This document shows, piece after piece, positions 24,911 to 34,227 of a stretch of 64,000 nucleotides of DNA. Within the stretch, counting starts at the first letter, position 1. Each line of letters starts with the position of its first letter. The position numbers and the translations under genes are program-made. Source of the DNA: Saprospirales bacterium (GTDB taxonomy: Bacteria; Bacteroidota; Bacteroidia; Chitinophagales; Saprospiraceae); the NCBI GenBank assembly GCA_002698985.1, contig PAAY01000004.1, forward strand, positions 62,001 through 126,000, written 5' to 3'. The notes below the pieces were generated by a model that saw only the letters and a program-made list of their open reading frames with translations, was not told where the DNA came from and did not search any database.

Positions 24911-27277
24911 TCAGAATTTGAAATTCCAGGTTAATGAGCCCAGGATGGGGAAGAGCGAGACCTGTTTGGCTTTAATTCCGGTTGGGATGGCCAGGGGCTC
25001 CGTTTCCGGATCGATGCTCTCTTCGTATTGAGGCTCCAGGTACAGGAAGAATGCATTCCTTCGGTTGGTCAGGTTGAAGATGCTCAGGGTCAGGTCGCTT
25101 TCGCCCCACTTCGGAAAGAAGCGGTAAACGAGGCCTGCATCCGCCCGGAAGAAATAGGGAAGGCGGAAGGCGTTGCGCTCGCCAAACACCGGCACGATGG
25201 GCTCGAAATCGGCACCATAAACATCCTGGAAGGCAAAGCGGCCAACGGGCAGCCAGGTGCGGTCGCCGCTGCCGTACACGGCCGTTCCGGAAATGGTCAG
25301 GCGCTTCGACAGCTTGTACATCAACACCAGCGAGAGGTCGTGGCGGCGATCATAGCGCGGGAAGTAGGGGTTCTCGTCACCGCTGAAAGTGCGGGTTTCA
25401 TCCACCGGTTTGAAGCCGGTGCGGCGCACCATGGCGAGGGTGTAACCCAGCCAGCCGGTCAGTTTGCCTTCCTGTTTCTCGATGCCGAATTCCATTCCGT
25501 AACCATAACCCCGGCCAATGGCGAATTCATTTTCGAGTTCATTGTTGGCGAAAAGCCGGGCGCCATCCACGAAATCCACTTGTTTGCCGAAGCGCTTATA
25601 GTAAAACTCCTGGGTAAACAAAAAGCGGCTGCCGAGCAGGTATTCCCAGCCAAGTGCCACCTGGTCGGAGTTTTCGGGTTTGATGGTTTCAGTGGTGGGA
25701 TACCAGATGTCGGTGGGCAAAGCAATGCCGGAGGTGCTGACAAGGTGCAGGTATTGGTACATCCTGGCATAACTGCCCTTTAGCGAGAAGTCGGGGCTGA
25801 CAGAATAGACTGCGGCAAGGCGCGGCTCCACACCGCCGGAAAACTTGCCCTCATTGAGGAAGCCTGAAAAACGAATGCCTGCATTGACTTTCCAGGAATC
25901 GCCGATTTCCATTTCGTCAGAAAAATAGAGGCCCAGCGAGGCAGCATTGAAATCATCGCCACCGGAAAAAGACACCGAACCGTCGTCACTGCCTGCTTTC
26001 AGCCGGCCTACCCCAAACCAGTGGTAGGTCACATTGCCGCCGAAACGGAGGGTGTTGTTGCTGTTGAGCGAATAATAAAAGTCCGACTTCAGGTTGGCGT
26101 CGCGCACATTGGAGCCCACCTGGAAAGAGAAACCGGTCACTTTCGTCTCGATGTTGTATTCGTAGTCAGAATAGGTGAAGGTGAGGTTGTGGAACAGGTT
26201 GTTGTTGAAAACGTGGTTCCAGCGCACGGTGCCGGTGTTGTTGCCCCAGTTGAAACTGAAGTCGAAAAAGTCACCTTCAAAGCCAAAAACGTCCTGGCCG
26301 AAATAACCGCTCAGGAAGAGCCTGTCTTTCTCTCCGAGGGTAAAATTCACTTTGGTGTTGAGGTCGTAAAAATAGTAGTCGGGAATGGGCGAATAGTCTT
26401 CCTTGTCTTCGTTGGCCTTGTTGATCTGCCGGGTGAACAGGTCCACATAAGTCCGGCGGCCGGAAACGATAAATGAGGACTTTTCTTTTTGGATGGGGCC
26501 TTCCACCGTAAGCCTGGAAGTGATCAGACCGATGCCACCGGTGCCGTGAAAGGAGCGGTTGTTTCCCTCTTTCATTCTGACATCGATGACAGAGGAGAGC
26601 CTGCCGCCGTATTGCGCCGGAAAGCCGCCTTTGTAGAGTTTCAGGTCTTTGACGGCATCGGTGTTGAAGGTGCTGAAGAAGCCGAAGAGGTGATTGGCAT
26701 TGTACACCACTGCCTCATCCAGAACGATCAGGTTTTGGTCAGAACCACCACCCCGTACAAACAGGCCTGTGGTGCCTTCCGAACCGGAAGGGATACCGGG
26801 TTTGAGCTGAATGGTTTTGAGAATATCGGTTTCGCCCAGGAAGGCCGGAATCACTTTCACTTCTTTGGTGCTCAGTTCTTCCACACTCATTTCGGTGCTC
26901 CTGAGCGATTCACGGAAGGAGTTGGCCTGCACCACCACCTCTGCCAATTGCACACCGGTGCTCAGTTCCACATTCAGGGTGGTATTTTCCTTCGGCAAAA
27001 TTCTGAAAAGCCGGGGCTGGTAGCCCACATAGCTGAACTCGAGGGTCAGGCTGTCGTTGCCCGAAGGAACCTGGAAGGCGTAATAGCCATACTCGTTGGT
27101 GCTGGTGCCAAGTGAGGGCTTGTCGGGCACCAAAATGGTGGCGCCTATAAGGGTTTCGCCGCTTTCAGCGTCAATGACCGTACCGCTGATGGTGACTTCC
27201 GGCTGTGCCGTGTTTTGCGAAGACAAAACAAGTGCAGCATGCACAGCGACCAGAACAATGAATAGTTTTCTGAGCAT
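24911..27277 (-). CDS. TonB-dependent receptor with carboxypeptidase-like regulatory domain
   Basis: A 788-residue outer-membrane protein. Signal peptide (1-19), a CarboxypepD_reg-like beta sandwich (about 28-110, ISGTVIDAESGETLIGATILV), a plug domain (about 115-235) with GLFVRGGGSDQNLIVLDEAVVYNANHLFGFFS, and a beta barrel to the C-terminal aromatic end LTWNFKF. It imports a ligand across the outer membrane using TonB energy. With the DUF4249 lipoprotein it forms a two-gene unit, the non-SusD class. Iron or peptide transport are possible; the sequence does not decide. Confidence 0.93.
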   Translation of the reverse strand: MLRKLFIVLVAVHAALVLSSQNTAQPEVTISGTVIDAESGETLIGATILVPDKPSLGTSTNEYGYYAFQVPSGNDSLTLEFSYVGYQPRLFRILPKENTTLNVELSTGVQLAEVVVQANSFRESLRSTEMSVEELSTKEVKVIPAFLGETDILKTIQLKPGIPSGSEGTTGLFVRGGGSDQNLIVLDEAVVYNANHLFGFFSTFNTDAVKDLKLYKGGFPAQYGGRLSSVIDVRMKEGNNRSFHGTGGIGLITSRLTVEGPIQKEKSSFIVSGRRTYVDLFTRQINKANEDKEDYSPIPDYYFYDLNTKVNFTLGEKDRLFLSGYFGQDVFGFEGDFFDFSFNWGNNTGTVRWNHVFNNNLFHNLTFTYSDYEYNIETKVTGFSFQVGSNVRDANLKSDFYYSLNSNNTLRFGGNVTYHWFGVGRLKAGSDDGSVSFSGGDDFNAASLGLYFSDEMEIGDSWKVNAGIRFSGFLNEGKFSGGVEPRLAAVYSVSPDFSLKGSYARMYQYLHLVSTSGIALPTDIWYPTTETIKPENSDQVALGWEYLLGSRFLFTQEFYYKRFGKQVDFVDGARLFANNELENEFAIGRGYGYGMEFGIEKQEGKLTGWLGYTLAMVRRTGFKPVDETRTFSGDENPYFPRYDRRHDLSLVLMYKLSKRLTISGTAVYGSGDRTWLPVGRFAFQDVYGADFEPIVPVFGERNAFRLPYFFRADAGLVYRFFPKWGESDLTLSIFNLTNRRNAFFLYLEPQYEESIDPETEPLAIPTGIKAKQVSLFPILGSLTWNFKF

Positions 27278-27509
27278 TTGGTGTCGGGTGTATTAGGATG
27301 GAAGATTTTCGGGAAGGTGCGAAAGTACCTTCGTGCAATATGAACGCTTTACAATTTTATACCAACAAAGTTCAGGTGCCAACAAATGGGCCAGGTCAGC
27401 CATTTGCCAAATACATAGGAAACGGAGAGCTGGGTTCCATCTTCATTGAATCACTCCATTACTGATGACGGTCTGTTCCTTTTGAATTCAAAGGTGTAAT
27501 TCAGGGCCG

Positions 27510-28580
27510 TCAGCCCATGTTTTTCAGAAATTGCCTCAGCTTCTCAATTTGCCGGCTGGACCCGATAACAATGAAACTGGAACCTGGTTCGAGGACGGTA
27601 TCTGGGGAAGGGTTCACCTGGAAGCTGCCCGTAGGGGTGATATAACCGATGATGTTGGTGCCGGTTTTCTGACGGATGTGAAGTTCCCGTATCGATTTGT
27701 TTTTGCAGGAGGCCGGAGCCTTATTATAACTGATCTCTTCAAAAAGGATGTCGGCTTCGTTCTCGCGGCTGATCCGTGAGAAAAATTCAGTGGCCCCGGG
27801 CTTGCTCACCAGAGTTGCCATATAAAAACCGCCGATCTGCTCCGGCATGATGACGTGATCTGCTCCGGCCAGCTTCAGCTTTTTGATGGAGCGCTGAGAA
27901 TTGGCCCGGCTGATGATGTTCAGGTTGGGATTCAGCTGGCGAGCGGTCAGTACCACATACAGGTTTTCCGAATCATCGGGCAAAGCTGCAATGAGTGCTT
28001 TGGCATTGGTTATTCGCGCCTCAATAAGGGCTTCATCGGTGGTTGCATCTCCTTGTACATACAGAATCTTATCATCACTTAGCTGAATGTCTTCCACTAC
28101 TGCGGTGTCGTGCTCAATGACTACAAACGGCATTTTGTGAAGCAAGAAATGCTGGACCATTTCCTTGCCGTAGCGGCCATGGCCACAGATGATCACATGG
28201 TCGTTGAGTTTTTGGATGTTCTTTCTCATGATGTTGTGGTACATTCGTTTGAATAGCTCTCCATTTACGACGTAATAGGAAAAAACGGACAACAGATATG
28301 CAAACAAGCCTACGTTCAAGATGATGTAAAGCGAGGCAAAAAGGTGCCCAGTATCAGAAAGTGGACGAACTTCTGTGTAGCCTACTGTTGATACTGTGAT
28401 CACCACCATGTAAAAAGCTTCCACCAGGTTGTACCCTTCCAGGTACATAAACCCGGAAACACCCACGAAAATGTCAAACAAGAAAAGAAAAAGCGCAATG
28501 CGGCCACTGAGGATGCTCTGAGAGATCTTGTTCAGCTTGGCTTCCGGCAAGGTCAATGCTCTTTTAATTTTATTTCTCAT
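27510..28580 (-). CDS. Potassium channel protein with TrkA-N/RCK domain
   Basis: A 356-residue two-helix K+ channel. Membrane helices at about 28-48 and 80-105 flank the selectivity filter TVSTVGYTE (62-70). A cytosolic RCK part follows with Rossmann motif VIICGHGRYGKEM (about 128-140), then a TrkA-C-like domain at the end (about 270-350). Family role: K+ conductance gated by NAD(H), nucleotides or Ca2+ through the RCK ring. It precedes the M48 gene's operon end on the same strand with a 23-base gap, so the two may be co-transcribed. Confidence 0.92.
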   Translation of the reverse strand: MRNKIKRALTLPEAKLNKISQSILSGRIALFLFLFDIFVGVSGFMYLEGYNLVEAFYMVVITVSTVGYTEVRPLSDTGHLFASLYIILNVGLFAYLLSVFSYYVVNGELFKRMYHNIMRKNIQKLNDHVIICGHGRYGKEMVQHFLLHKMPFVVIEHDTAVVEDIQLSDDKILYVQGDATTDEALIEARITNAKALIAALPDDSENLYVVLTARQLNPNLNIISRANSQRSIKKLKLAGADHVIMPEQIGGFYMATLVSKPGATEFFSRISRENEADILFEEISYNKAPASCKNKSIRELHIRQKTGTNIIGYITPTGSFQVNPSPDTVLEPGSSFIVIGSSRQIEKLRQFLKNMG

Positions 28581-28603
28581 CTTGATTAAGGTGTGGGCTG
28601 TCG

Positions 28604-29404
28604 CTAATCCAACAGGTTTTTGATCCTCTGGTACTCGGATTGGAAGGTTTTGTTGCCTTTGCAGGCCAACTCCGAGGCTTTCTTCTCTATGGCAACCACC
28701 CTGTTGCCGGGGTCCGGGTGGGTGCTGAGAAACTCAGGCGGCGTGCCACCTTTGCCTTTTATCTTTTTGAAAAATGCCGCGGCTCCATCGGCCTTGTAAT
28801 CGGTGGGGCAGAGGTAGATCACGGAGTATTCGTCTGCCTCGCTTTCGTGCTCCCGGCTGAAACGCAAAGAAGCCAGGCCGAGCGCTATTTGCTCGATCAG
28901 GCCGGGGTCGCTTTTGCCGGTAATGATCTGCCTGATGGCATCGAGGCCGTACAATTTGGTCATTTGCTGGGTGGAATGCCGGCGGGCTGCGTGGGCAATT
29001 TCGTGACCCATCACACCGGCCAGTTGCTCTTCTGAATCGAGGAATTTGATCAGTCCGGTGTACACGTACAGGTAGCCACCCGGCACTGCAAAGGCGTTCA
29101 GGGTTTCATCGTCTTTGATGATCTTCACCTCCCAGGCAAATTCATCTTTGTGTTCCACCTTGCCGGTTTGCAGCAGTTTGCCGGTGATGTTGCGGATGTA
29201 GCGGTAAACTTCTTCGTTGCCTTGTTCAGGCAAAATGGGGAATTGCTCGGGGTCGCTTTCGATCTGCGCTTTTACTTGTTTGCCGAGTGCAATGTCATCC
29301 TGCACGGTGAAGAGGTTGAAACCGCTTTTTAAGGCTCCGCAGCCCGGCAATGAGATGCCTGCCAGTAATATCGTTGCGAAGAGAATTGTAATCCGGGAAT
29401 TCAT
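28604..29404 (-). CDS. M48-family metallopeptidase lipoprotein
   Basis: A 266-residue zinc protease: signal peptide with lipobox ending SLPGC (C22), the catalytic HEIAH (H134, E135, H138) in GVMGHEIAHAARRHSTQQ, and the third ligand region REHESEADEY. Compare E. coli LoiP/YcaL/BepA, periplasmic lipoproteins that degrade misassembled outer-membrane proteins. Length matches the short, single-domain group. A near-perfect promoter sits 40 bases upstream. Confidence 0.92.
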   Translation of the reverse strand: MNSRITILFATILLAGISLPGCGALKSGFNLFTVQDDIALGKQVKAQIESDPEQFPILPEQGNEEVYRYIRNITGKLLQTGKVEHKDEFAWEVKIIKDDETLNAFAVPGGYLYVYTGLIKFLDSEEQLAGVMGHEIAHAARRHSTQQMTKLYGLDAIRQIITGKSDPGLIEQIALGLASLRFSREHESEADEYSVIYLCPTDYKADGAAAFFKKIKGKGGTPPEFLSTHPDPGNRVVAIEKKASELACKGNKTFQSEYQRIKNLLD

Positions 29405-29445
29405 GGTTGAGTATTTTGGTTTGTGAAATGAGGTTATGATGCTCG

Positions 29446-29476
29446 CAAAAGTAGTTTGGTCACTTTCGATGGCAAA
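29446..29476 (-). promoter_or_regulatory. Promoter of the M48 protease gene
   Basis: On the minus strand TTTG (29476-29473), 19-base spacer, TACTTTTG (29453-29446), an exact Bacteroidota consensus. Expected leader about 35 bases. Confidence 0.7.
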
Positions 29477-29623
29477 AGAATTTTCGGGCGCTTCAATGAA
29501 TGCAGGCAGAACCTGTCTTATTGCTCCAATTAAGTGAACAAAGGGTTAAGTCCGGCAGGATTCGTGTAGATACAAACAGGCTTTTCATGATATTTGCCAG
29601 GTCAGCAAAAAAACGGAATCACC

Positions 29624-32134
29624 ATGCGACTGATTATTACCCTCTTTTTTTTCCTTCTCACATTTTCTGTTTCCTTCGGTCAAAAACCTCAGCGCCTGTC
29701 GAGTGCTGACATTTACGACGAAATAAAGGAACTCCAGGTATTGGGTTCAGCCCTCTATGTGGCTGCTCACCCGGACGACGAGAACACCCGCCTCATTTCC
29801 TGGCTGGCCAGTTCAAAGCACATCCGCACCGCCTACCTGTCACTGACCCGCGGTGACGGGGGCCAAAACCTAATCGGAACCGAAATAGCAGAACTGCTCG
29901 GTGTCATCCGTACGCAGGAGTTGCTGGCAGCGCGAAGGCTGGACGGCGGCCACCAATTTTTCAGCCGGGCCAACGACTTTGGCTACTCCAAACACCCCGA
30001 TGAAACGCTCCGCATCTGGAACAAGAACGAGGTGCTGAGTGATGCGGTCAGGGCCATTCGCCGCTGGCAACCCGATGTGATCATCACCCGCTTTGACCCT
30101 AACTCCGCCGGCAGAACGCACGGCCATCACACCGCTTCGGCAATGCTGGCGCTGGAGGCTTATGAGCAGGCCGGCAACCCCAACGCCTACCCCGATCAGC
30201 TGACGGAGCTGAGCCCCTGGCAGCCCCGCCGTATCTTCTTCAACACTTCCTGGTGGTTTTACGGAAGCAGGGAGAACTTTGAGAAGGCCGATAAATCCAA
30301 AATGGTTACCGTGGATGTTGGCACTTACTTCCCCCTGAAAGGGAAATCCAACAACGAAATAGCAGCCGAGAGCCGCTCGCAGCACAAGAGCCAGGGCTTC
30401 GGGTCTATAGGAACTCGAGGCTCCCAGGAAGAATACCTGGACCTTTTGAGAGGGGATATGCCCAAAGACCCCACTGACCTTTTTGACGGCATCAATACCA
30501 CCTGGTCCAGGCTGGAAGGTGGCGCCCCGATCGGAAAATTGCTGAAGCAAATAGAGCTGGATTATCGTCATGACAATCCGGCTGCAAGTGTGCCTGCCCT
30601 GCTGCAGGCTTACGCCAAAATGGGTGAACTGCCCGACAGTTATTGGAAGCGGGCGAAAATGGAAGATACACGGCGGATCATCGAGGCTTGCCTCGGTCTG
30701 TTCGCTGAAGCGGTGGCCACTGATTATTCCGCCACCCCCGGTGACGAAGTCACACTCGACCTCGAAATCATCAACCGCTCTGATATAGCTTGCAGGTTGG
30801 AAGGATTGCGGATTGTACCGGCAGGCTTCGACACCACTTTCACCCTCAGCCTGGAAAACAACGTGGACCACAGGTGGAGCCATACCCTGCGTTTGCCGAA
30901 GGAAATGCCTTACACCGCCCCGTACTGGCTTGACAAACCCTGGCAACTGGGCATGTACGAAGTGGACGACCCCGCCCTGATCGGCTTGCCGGAAACGCCC
31001 CGGAAGTTCAAGGTCATGTTCAGCCTGAACGTGGCCGGTTTTCCGATGGTGATTGAAAAAGAGGTGGTGCACAAATACGATGACGACGTGAAAGGCGAGG
31101 TGTACCGGCCTTTTGAGATTACACCTCCTGTCTTCGCAAACTTTGAAAGCAAGGTCTTTCTTTTTACCAGCGAAGAACCCCAGGAAGTGAGTGTGCGCCT
31201 GCGGGCAGGTAAAGATGCTGTGGCAGGCGAGGTTCAGATTTGCTTGCCCGACACCTGGCGGGTAGAACCGGAAACCATTGCATTCGAAATGGAGAAAAAA
31301 GGAGAGGAAAAGCGGGTAAGCTTTCTGCTTTATCCTCCGGCTTCACATTCCGAAGGAAAGATCTCTCCCATTTTGAAAATTGGCGATGAGAGCTACACGA
31401 AAGCACTCGTCAACATCGAATACGACCACATTCCGCCACAAATGGTGGTGGAACCTTCCGAAGCCAAAGTGGCCCGTATGGAATTGAAAAAAACGGGCGG
31501 CCGCATTGCCTACATCATGGGTGCAGGTGACCTGGTACCGGATTTCCTCCGGCAGATTGGTTATCAGGTAGATGTCATTCCTGAAGAAGCCATCACCGCC
31601 GAAAACCTGAAAACCTACGACGCCGTGGTGGTGGGCATCAGGGCTTACAATGTGCTCCAGCGCATCCAGTTCCTCCAGCCCGTGCTGCTGGATTATGTCA
31701 AAAACGGCGGCACCATGGTTGTGCAGTACAATACCAGCCGGGGTCTGAACATCCCCGATGAGGAGCTAGCGCCCTACCCTTTGAAGTTGTCCCGAGACCG
31801 TGTGACCGTTGAGGAGGCGCCGGTCAGCTTTCTGGCTCCCAACCATCCGGTGTTGAACTTTCCGAACAAGATCACCGAAAAGGATTTTGAAGGCTGGGTA
31901 CAGGAGCGGGGGCTTTATTTCCCCAACGAGTGGAGCGATGAATTCACCCCCATTTTGGAAATGAACGACCCCGGCGAGGACCCCAAACAAGGCAGCTTGC
32001 TGGTGGCCAAATACGGTGAAGGGTACTACATCTACACAGGATTGAGCTTTTTCAGGGAATTGCCGGCAGGCGTAACAGGGGCTTACAGGCTCTTTGCCAA
32101 CCTGCTCTCAATTGGTGATGCTGAAAAGCGTTAG
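29624..32134 (+). CDS. PIG-L family deacetylase, large exported form
   Basis: An 836-residue exported protein. The signal peptide MRLIITLFFFLLTFSVSFGQ decides the ATG at 29624; an in-frame start at 29594 would put ten polar residues before it. The N-terminal half has the LmbE/PIG-L zinc motif AAHPDDE (H49, D51, D52) and THGHHTASAMLALEAYEQAG with further zinc histidines, so it probably deacetylates an N-acetyl sugar. The middle is beta-rich (NEW3/NPCBM-associated-like, about 400-600), and the last 230 residues (GRIAYIMGAGDLVPDFLRQIGYQVDVI, YDAVVVGIRAYN) resemble a glutamine-amidotransferase-like or ThuA-like fold. This three-part design is common in Bacteroidota; substrate unknown. Confidence 0.88.
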   Translation: MRLIITLFFFLLTFSVSFGQKPQRLSSADIYDEIKELQVLGSALYVAAHPDDENTRLISWLASSKHIRTAYLSLTRGDGGQNLIGTEIAELLGVIRTQELLAARRLDGGHQFFSRANDFGYSKHPDETLRIWNKNEVLSDAVRAIRRWQPDVIITRFDPNSAGRTHGHHTASAMLALEAYEQAGNPNAYPDQLTELSPWQPRRIFFNTSWWFYGSRENFEKADKSKMVTVDVGTYFPLKGKSNNEIAAESRSQHKSQGFGSIGTRGSQEEYLDLLRGDMPKDPTDLFDGINTTWSRLEGGAPIGKLLKQIELDYRHDNPAASVPALLQAYAKMGELPDSYWKRAKMEDTRRIIEACLGLFAEAVATDYSATPGDEVTLDLEIINRSDIACRLEGLRIVPAGFDTTFTLSLENNVDHRWSHTLRLPKEMPYTAPYWLDKPWQLGMYEVDDPALIGLPETPRKFKVMFSLNVAGFPMVIEKEVVHKYDDDVKGEVYRPFEITPPVFANFESKVFLFTSEEPQEVSVRLRAGKDAVAGEVQICLPDTWRVEPETIAFEMEKKGEEKRVSFLLYPPASHSEGKISPILKIGDESYTKALVNIEYDHIPPQMVVEPSEAKVARMELKKTGGRIAYIMGAGDLVPDFLRQIGYQVDVIPEEAITAENLKTYDAVVVGIRAYNVLQRIQFLQPVLLDYVKNGGTMVVQYNTSRGLNIPDEELAPYPLKLSRDRVTVEEAPVSFLAPNHPVLNFPNKITEKDFEGWVQERGLYFPNEWSDEFTPILEMNDPGEDPKQGSLLVAKYGEGYYIYTGLSFFRELPAGVTGAYRLFANLLSIGDAEKR

Positions 32135-32157
32135 AGAAAAAAATTGGAAGGGTTCTC

Positions 32158-33039
32158 TCAGCCTAATTCTTCAAGTTGGGAGAACTTTTTCAAGGTGATG
32201 ATTTCCCATTCTTTCAAGACAGGTTCGACCTTCTGCTTTTCCGTGGCGGCGATGGCCACCAGGTAGAGGTCTCTTTTGTGCTTACCAACATTGGTCAGGT
32301 CAAAGTACTCCGTCACTTTGGGGTGCAACCTGGGCTGAAGATACCGCAATGCATGCGACCAATTGTCGAAGCCGAGCCGGTTGTCCTCACAAAGGGCAGC
32401 CAGCACGGCCACATCGTCGATGGAGCCGGTGTGCAAGTATGTGGCAAAGGTTTTCCAGGGCGACCTTTTCAGGTGCTCCAGCTCATTGAAATAGGGAACG
32501 GCGTGCCGGCCGATGTAGTGATTGCCAGCGGGGTTCAGGTCGATGAGCAGGGTGTCTTTGTAGCGCCGGCCGGAAGAAGGCTGCGGGATGCTTTCAATGA
32601 TTACCCGCACGGGGTCGATTCGGCTGGCTTCCACTATTTCGGGGTTGCTGTCGGGGTTGAGGCAAACGGCCAGCCTCCCCATCTCCAGTCGCAGTTCCCG
32701 GTCGGCTTTTCTGAATTTATAGCCCAGCTGATTCCAGGCCTGGCGGGCTATTTCCCATTCTTCCAGGACCGTGGCTGCCAGTGCCAGGTTGCTCCAGGTT
32801 TCGTCGTTGAAAGGGTTGTTTTTGACGGCCCTCAGGCTGTAGTGGTAAACGGGTTTCCACTCCTTGCGGCTTTTATACAGGCGGCCCAGGTAGGCGTAGG
32901 GCGCTGACCAGTCAGGTGCCAGTTTCGCAATGCGCTTGCATAGCTTCACGGCGTTGTAAACGTCTCCCTCGCGGTCGTACTTCATCACCTCGCGGTAAAG
33001 CTTTTCTATTTCAGCGTTATTTTCGAAATGCTCTTTCAT
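32158..33039 (-). CDS. TPR-repeat protein of unknown function
   Basis: A 293-residue, apparently cytosolic protein. Residues 8-110 form about three tetratricopeptide repeats (EIEKLYREVMKYDREGDVYNAVKLCKRI, APYAYLGRLYKSRKEW, ETWSNLALAATVLEEWEIARQAWNQLG). The remainder has RVIIESIPQPSSGRRYKDTLLIDLNPAGNH and is not recognised; it recalls tetratricopeptide proteins of Bacteroidota annotated only by the repeat. No signal peptide. It follows the glycosyltransferase by 14 bases and so is probably in the relA-GT-TPR transcription unit. Confidence 0.75.
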   Translation of the reverse strand: MKEHFENNAEIEKLYREVMKYDREGDVYNAVKLCKRIAKLAPDWSAPYAYLGRLYKSRKEWKPVYHYSLRAVKNNPFNDETWSNLALAATVLEEWEIARQAWNQLGYKFRKADRELRLEMGRLAVCLNPDSNPEIVEASRIDPVRVIIESIPQPSSGRRYKDTLLIDLNPAGNHYIGRHAVPYFNELEHLKRSPWKTFATYLHTGSIDDVAVLAALCEDNRLGFDNWSHALRYLQPRLHPKVTEYFDLTNVGKHKRDLYLVAIAATEKQKVEPVLKEWEIITLKKFSQLEELG

Positions 33040-33053
33040 TCAGTTGCAAAATA

Positions 33054-34220
33054 CTACCTGACGGTTCTTCCTTTCCAGTCGTATCGTTTCACCAGGTTGC
33101 CCAAGACACCTACAGTAACGATGTAAAGGATGTGAATCAACTGGGCGGGAAAGTAGCTCATCATCAATTCTTCTCTTCGAAAAAACTTTGCCATCATCCC
33201 GAGGTAAAAGTAGTCGGTCACAGTTTTTACAGATAACAAAAAAACAAATAAAACCAGTGCCTTTGTTCCGACGAAAAGAAAAAGAATTGGCGTGGTGAGG
33301 ATAAATACACAGTAAAAGAAAACCCAGCCGAGGATGAAGGTGACCAGCCATTCCTTGTAATCTGTTGATTTAGAGGCCCAGCGCACCCGCTGGCTGATGA
33401 ATTCCCTTACAGTGGGTTTGGCCAGGGTGCGTGCCGTGGCTTTTTCATTTTTCAGGAATGCGGTTTTGCCGGGGTTGCTAGCTGCAATTTTTTGCATCAG
33501 CAAAATGTCGTCACCGGTGGCAAGGTGGTCAATGCCCCGGAAGCCGTTCACTGCCTGATAAGCAGCTTTCGAATACGCCAGGTTGGCGCCATTGGCCATG
33601 TTCTTTATTCCGAGGCGGATGCCGGCCGCGGTTCCGCACATCATTCCGAAGAAATCTAGTGACTGGAACCGTTCGAACAATGATTGCTCCCGGTGAAAGC
33701 CTACGGGGGCAGCTATGAAAACCGGTTTCTTCACTTCGTAAAATGAACACATAAGCATCAGCCAGTCCGGCGGCAACACACAATCGGCATCTGTGGTTAC
33801 AATCAACTCGCCATCGGCTGCCCTTACCCCCAGGTCTATCGCCTCCTTTTTGAAGGAGTTGACTTTTTTGCCTTCGGGCAAATGGGCTTTCAGTTCCAGC
33901 ACTTCAAAGTGGGGGTACCTGTCAGCGAATTTCCGGGCAATGTCCAGTGTTTCATCTTCAGAATGATCATCCACGACGATGACCTGGGTGAGGCTGGCCG
34001 GATAGCTTTGCCCGGCGATGGATGCCAGGCATTCGGGTAGGTTGGGGGCTTCGTTCCTGGCGGGTATGATGACGGTGCATTTTACCGAAGGAAGATAAGC
34101 TGCCGGGGGCTCCCACACCGGCAGGCGCTTCCATCCAAAGGTGTAAATGGCAATGATGGCCACATACCCGGCAGCCAGGATGAGGGAGGAAATTGTCCAC
34201 CAGGTGAAAAGCGTTTCCAT
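33054..34220 (-). CDS. Membrane-bound glycosyltransferase family 2
   Basis: A 388-residue GT2 enzyme. One N-terminal membrane helix (about 5-25), GT-A catalytic domain with CTVIIPARNEAPNLPECL, VVDDHSEDET, the metal-binding TTDADCVLP, acceptor-site TGDDILL and QRVRWASKS (the QxxRW motif of processive or membrane-product transferases), then about three C-terminal helices (295-380). Start is the ATG at 34220, 7 bases after the relA/spoT stop; upstream in-frame codons lie inside that gene. The product could be a glycolipid or polysaccharide; not decidable here. Confidence 0.9.
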   Translation of the reverse strand: METLFTWWTISSLILAAGYVAIIAIYTFGWKRLPVWEPPAAYLPSVKCTVIIPARNEAPNLPECLASIAGQSYPASLTQVIVVDDHSEDETLDIARKFADRYPHFEVLELKAHLPEGKKVNSFKKEAIDLGVRAADGELIVTTDADCVLPPDWLMLMCSFYEVKKPVFIAAPVGFHREQSLFERFQSLDFFGMMCGTAAGIRLGIKNMANGANLAYSKAAYQAVNGFRGIDHLATGDDILLMQKIAASNPGKTAFLKNEKATARTLAKPTVREFISQRVRWASKSTDYKEWLVTFILGWVFFYCVFILTTPILFLFVGTKALVLFVFLLSVKTVTDYFYLGMMAKFFRREELMMSYFPAQLIHILYIVTVGVLGNLVKRYDWKGRTVR

Positions 34221-34227
34221 GCTGGAT

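Noticed and set aside
29870-31072. Open frame of 400 codons opposite the PIG-L gene
   Set aside because: The plus-strand gene has signal peptide and zinc motif; the antisense product has none.
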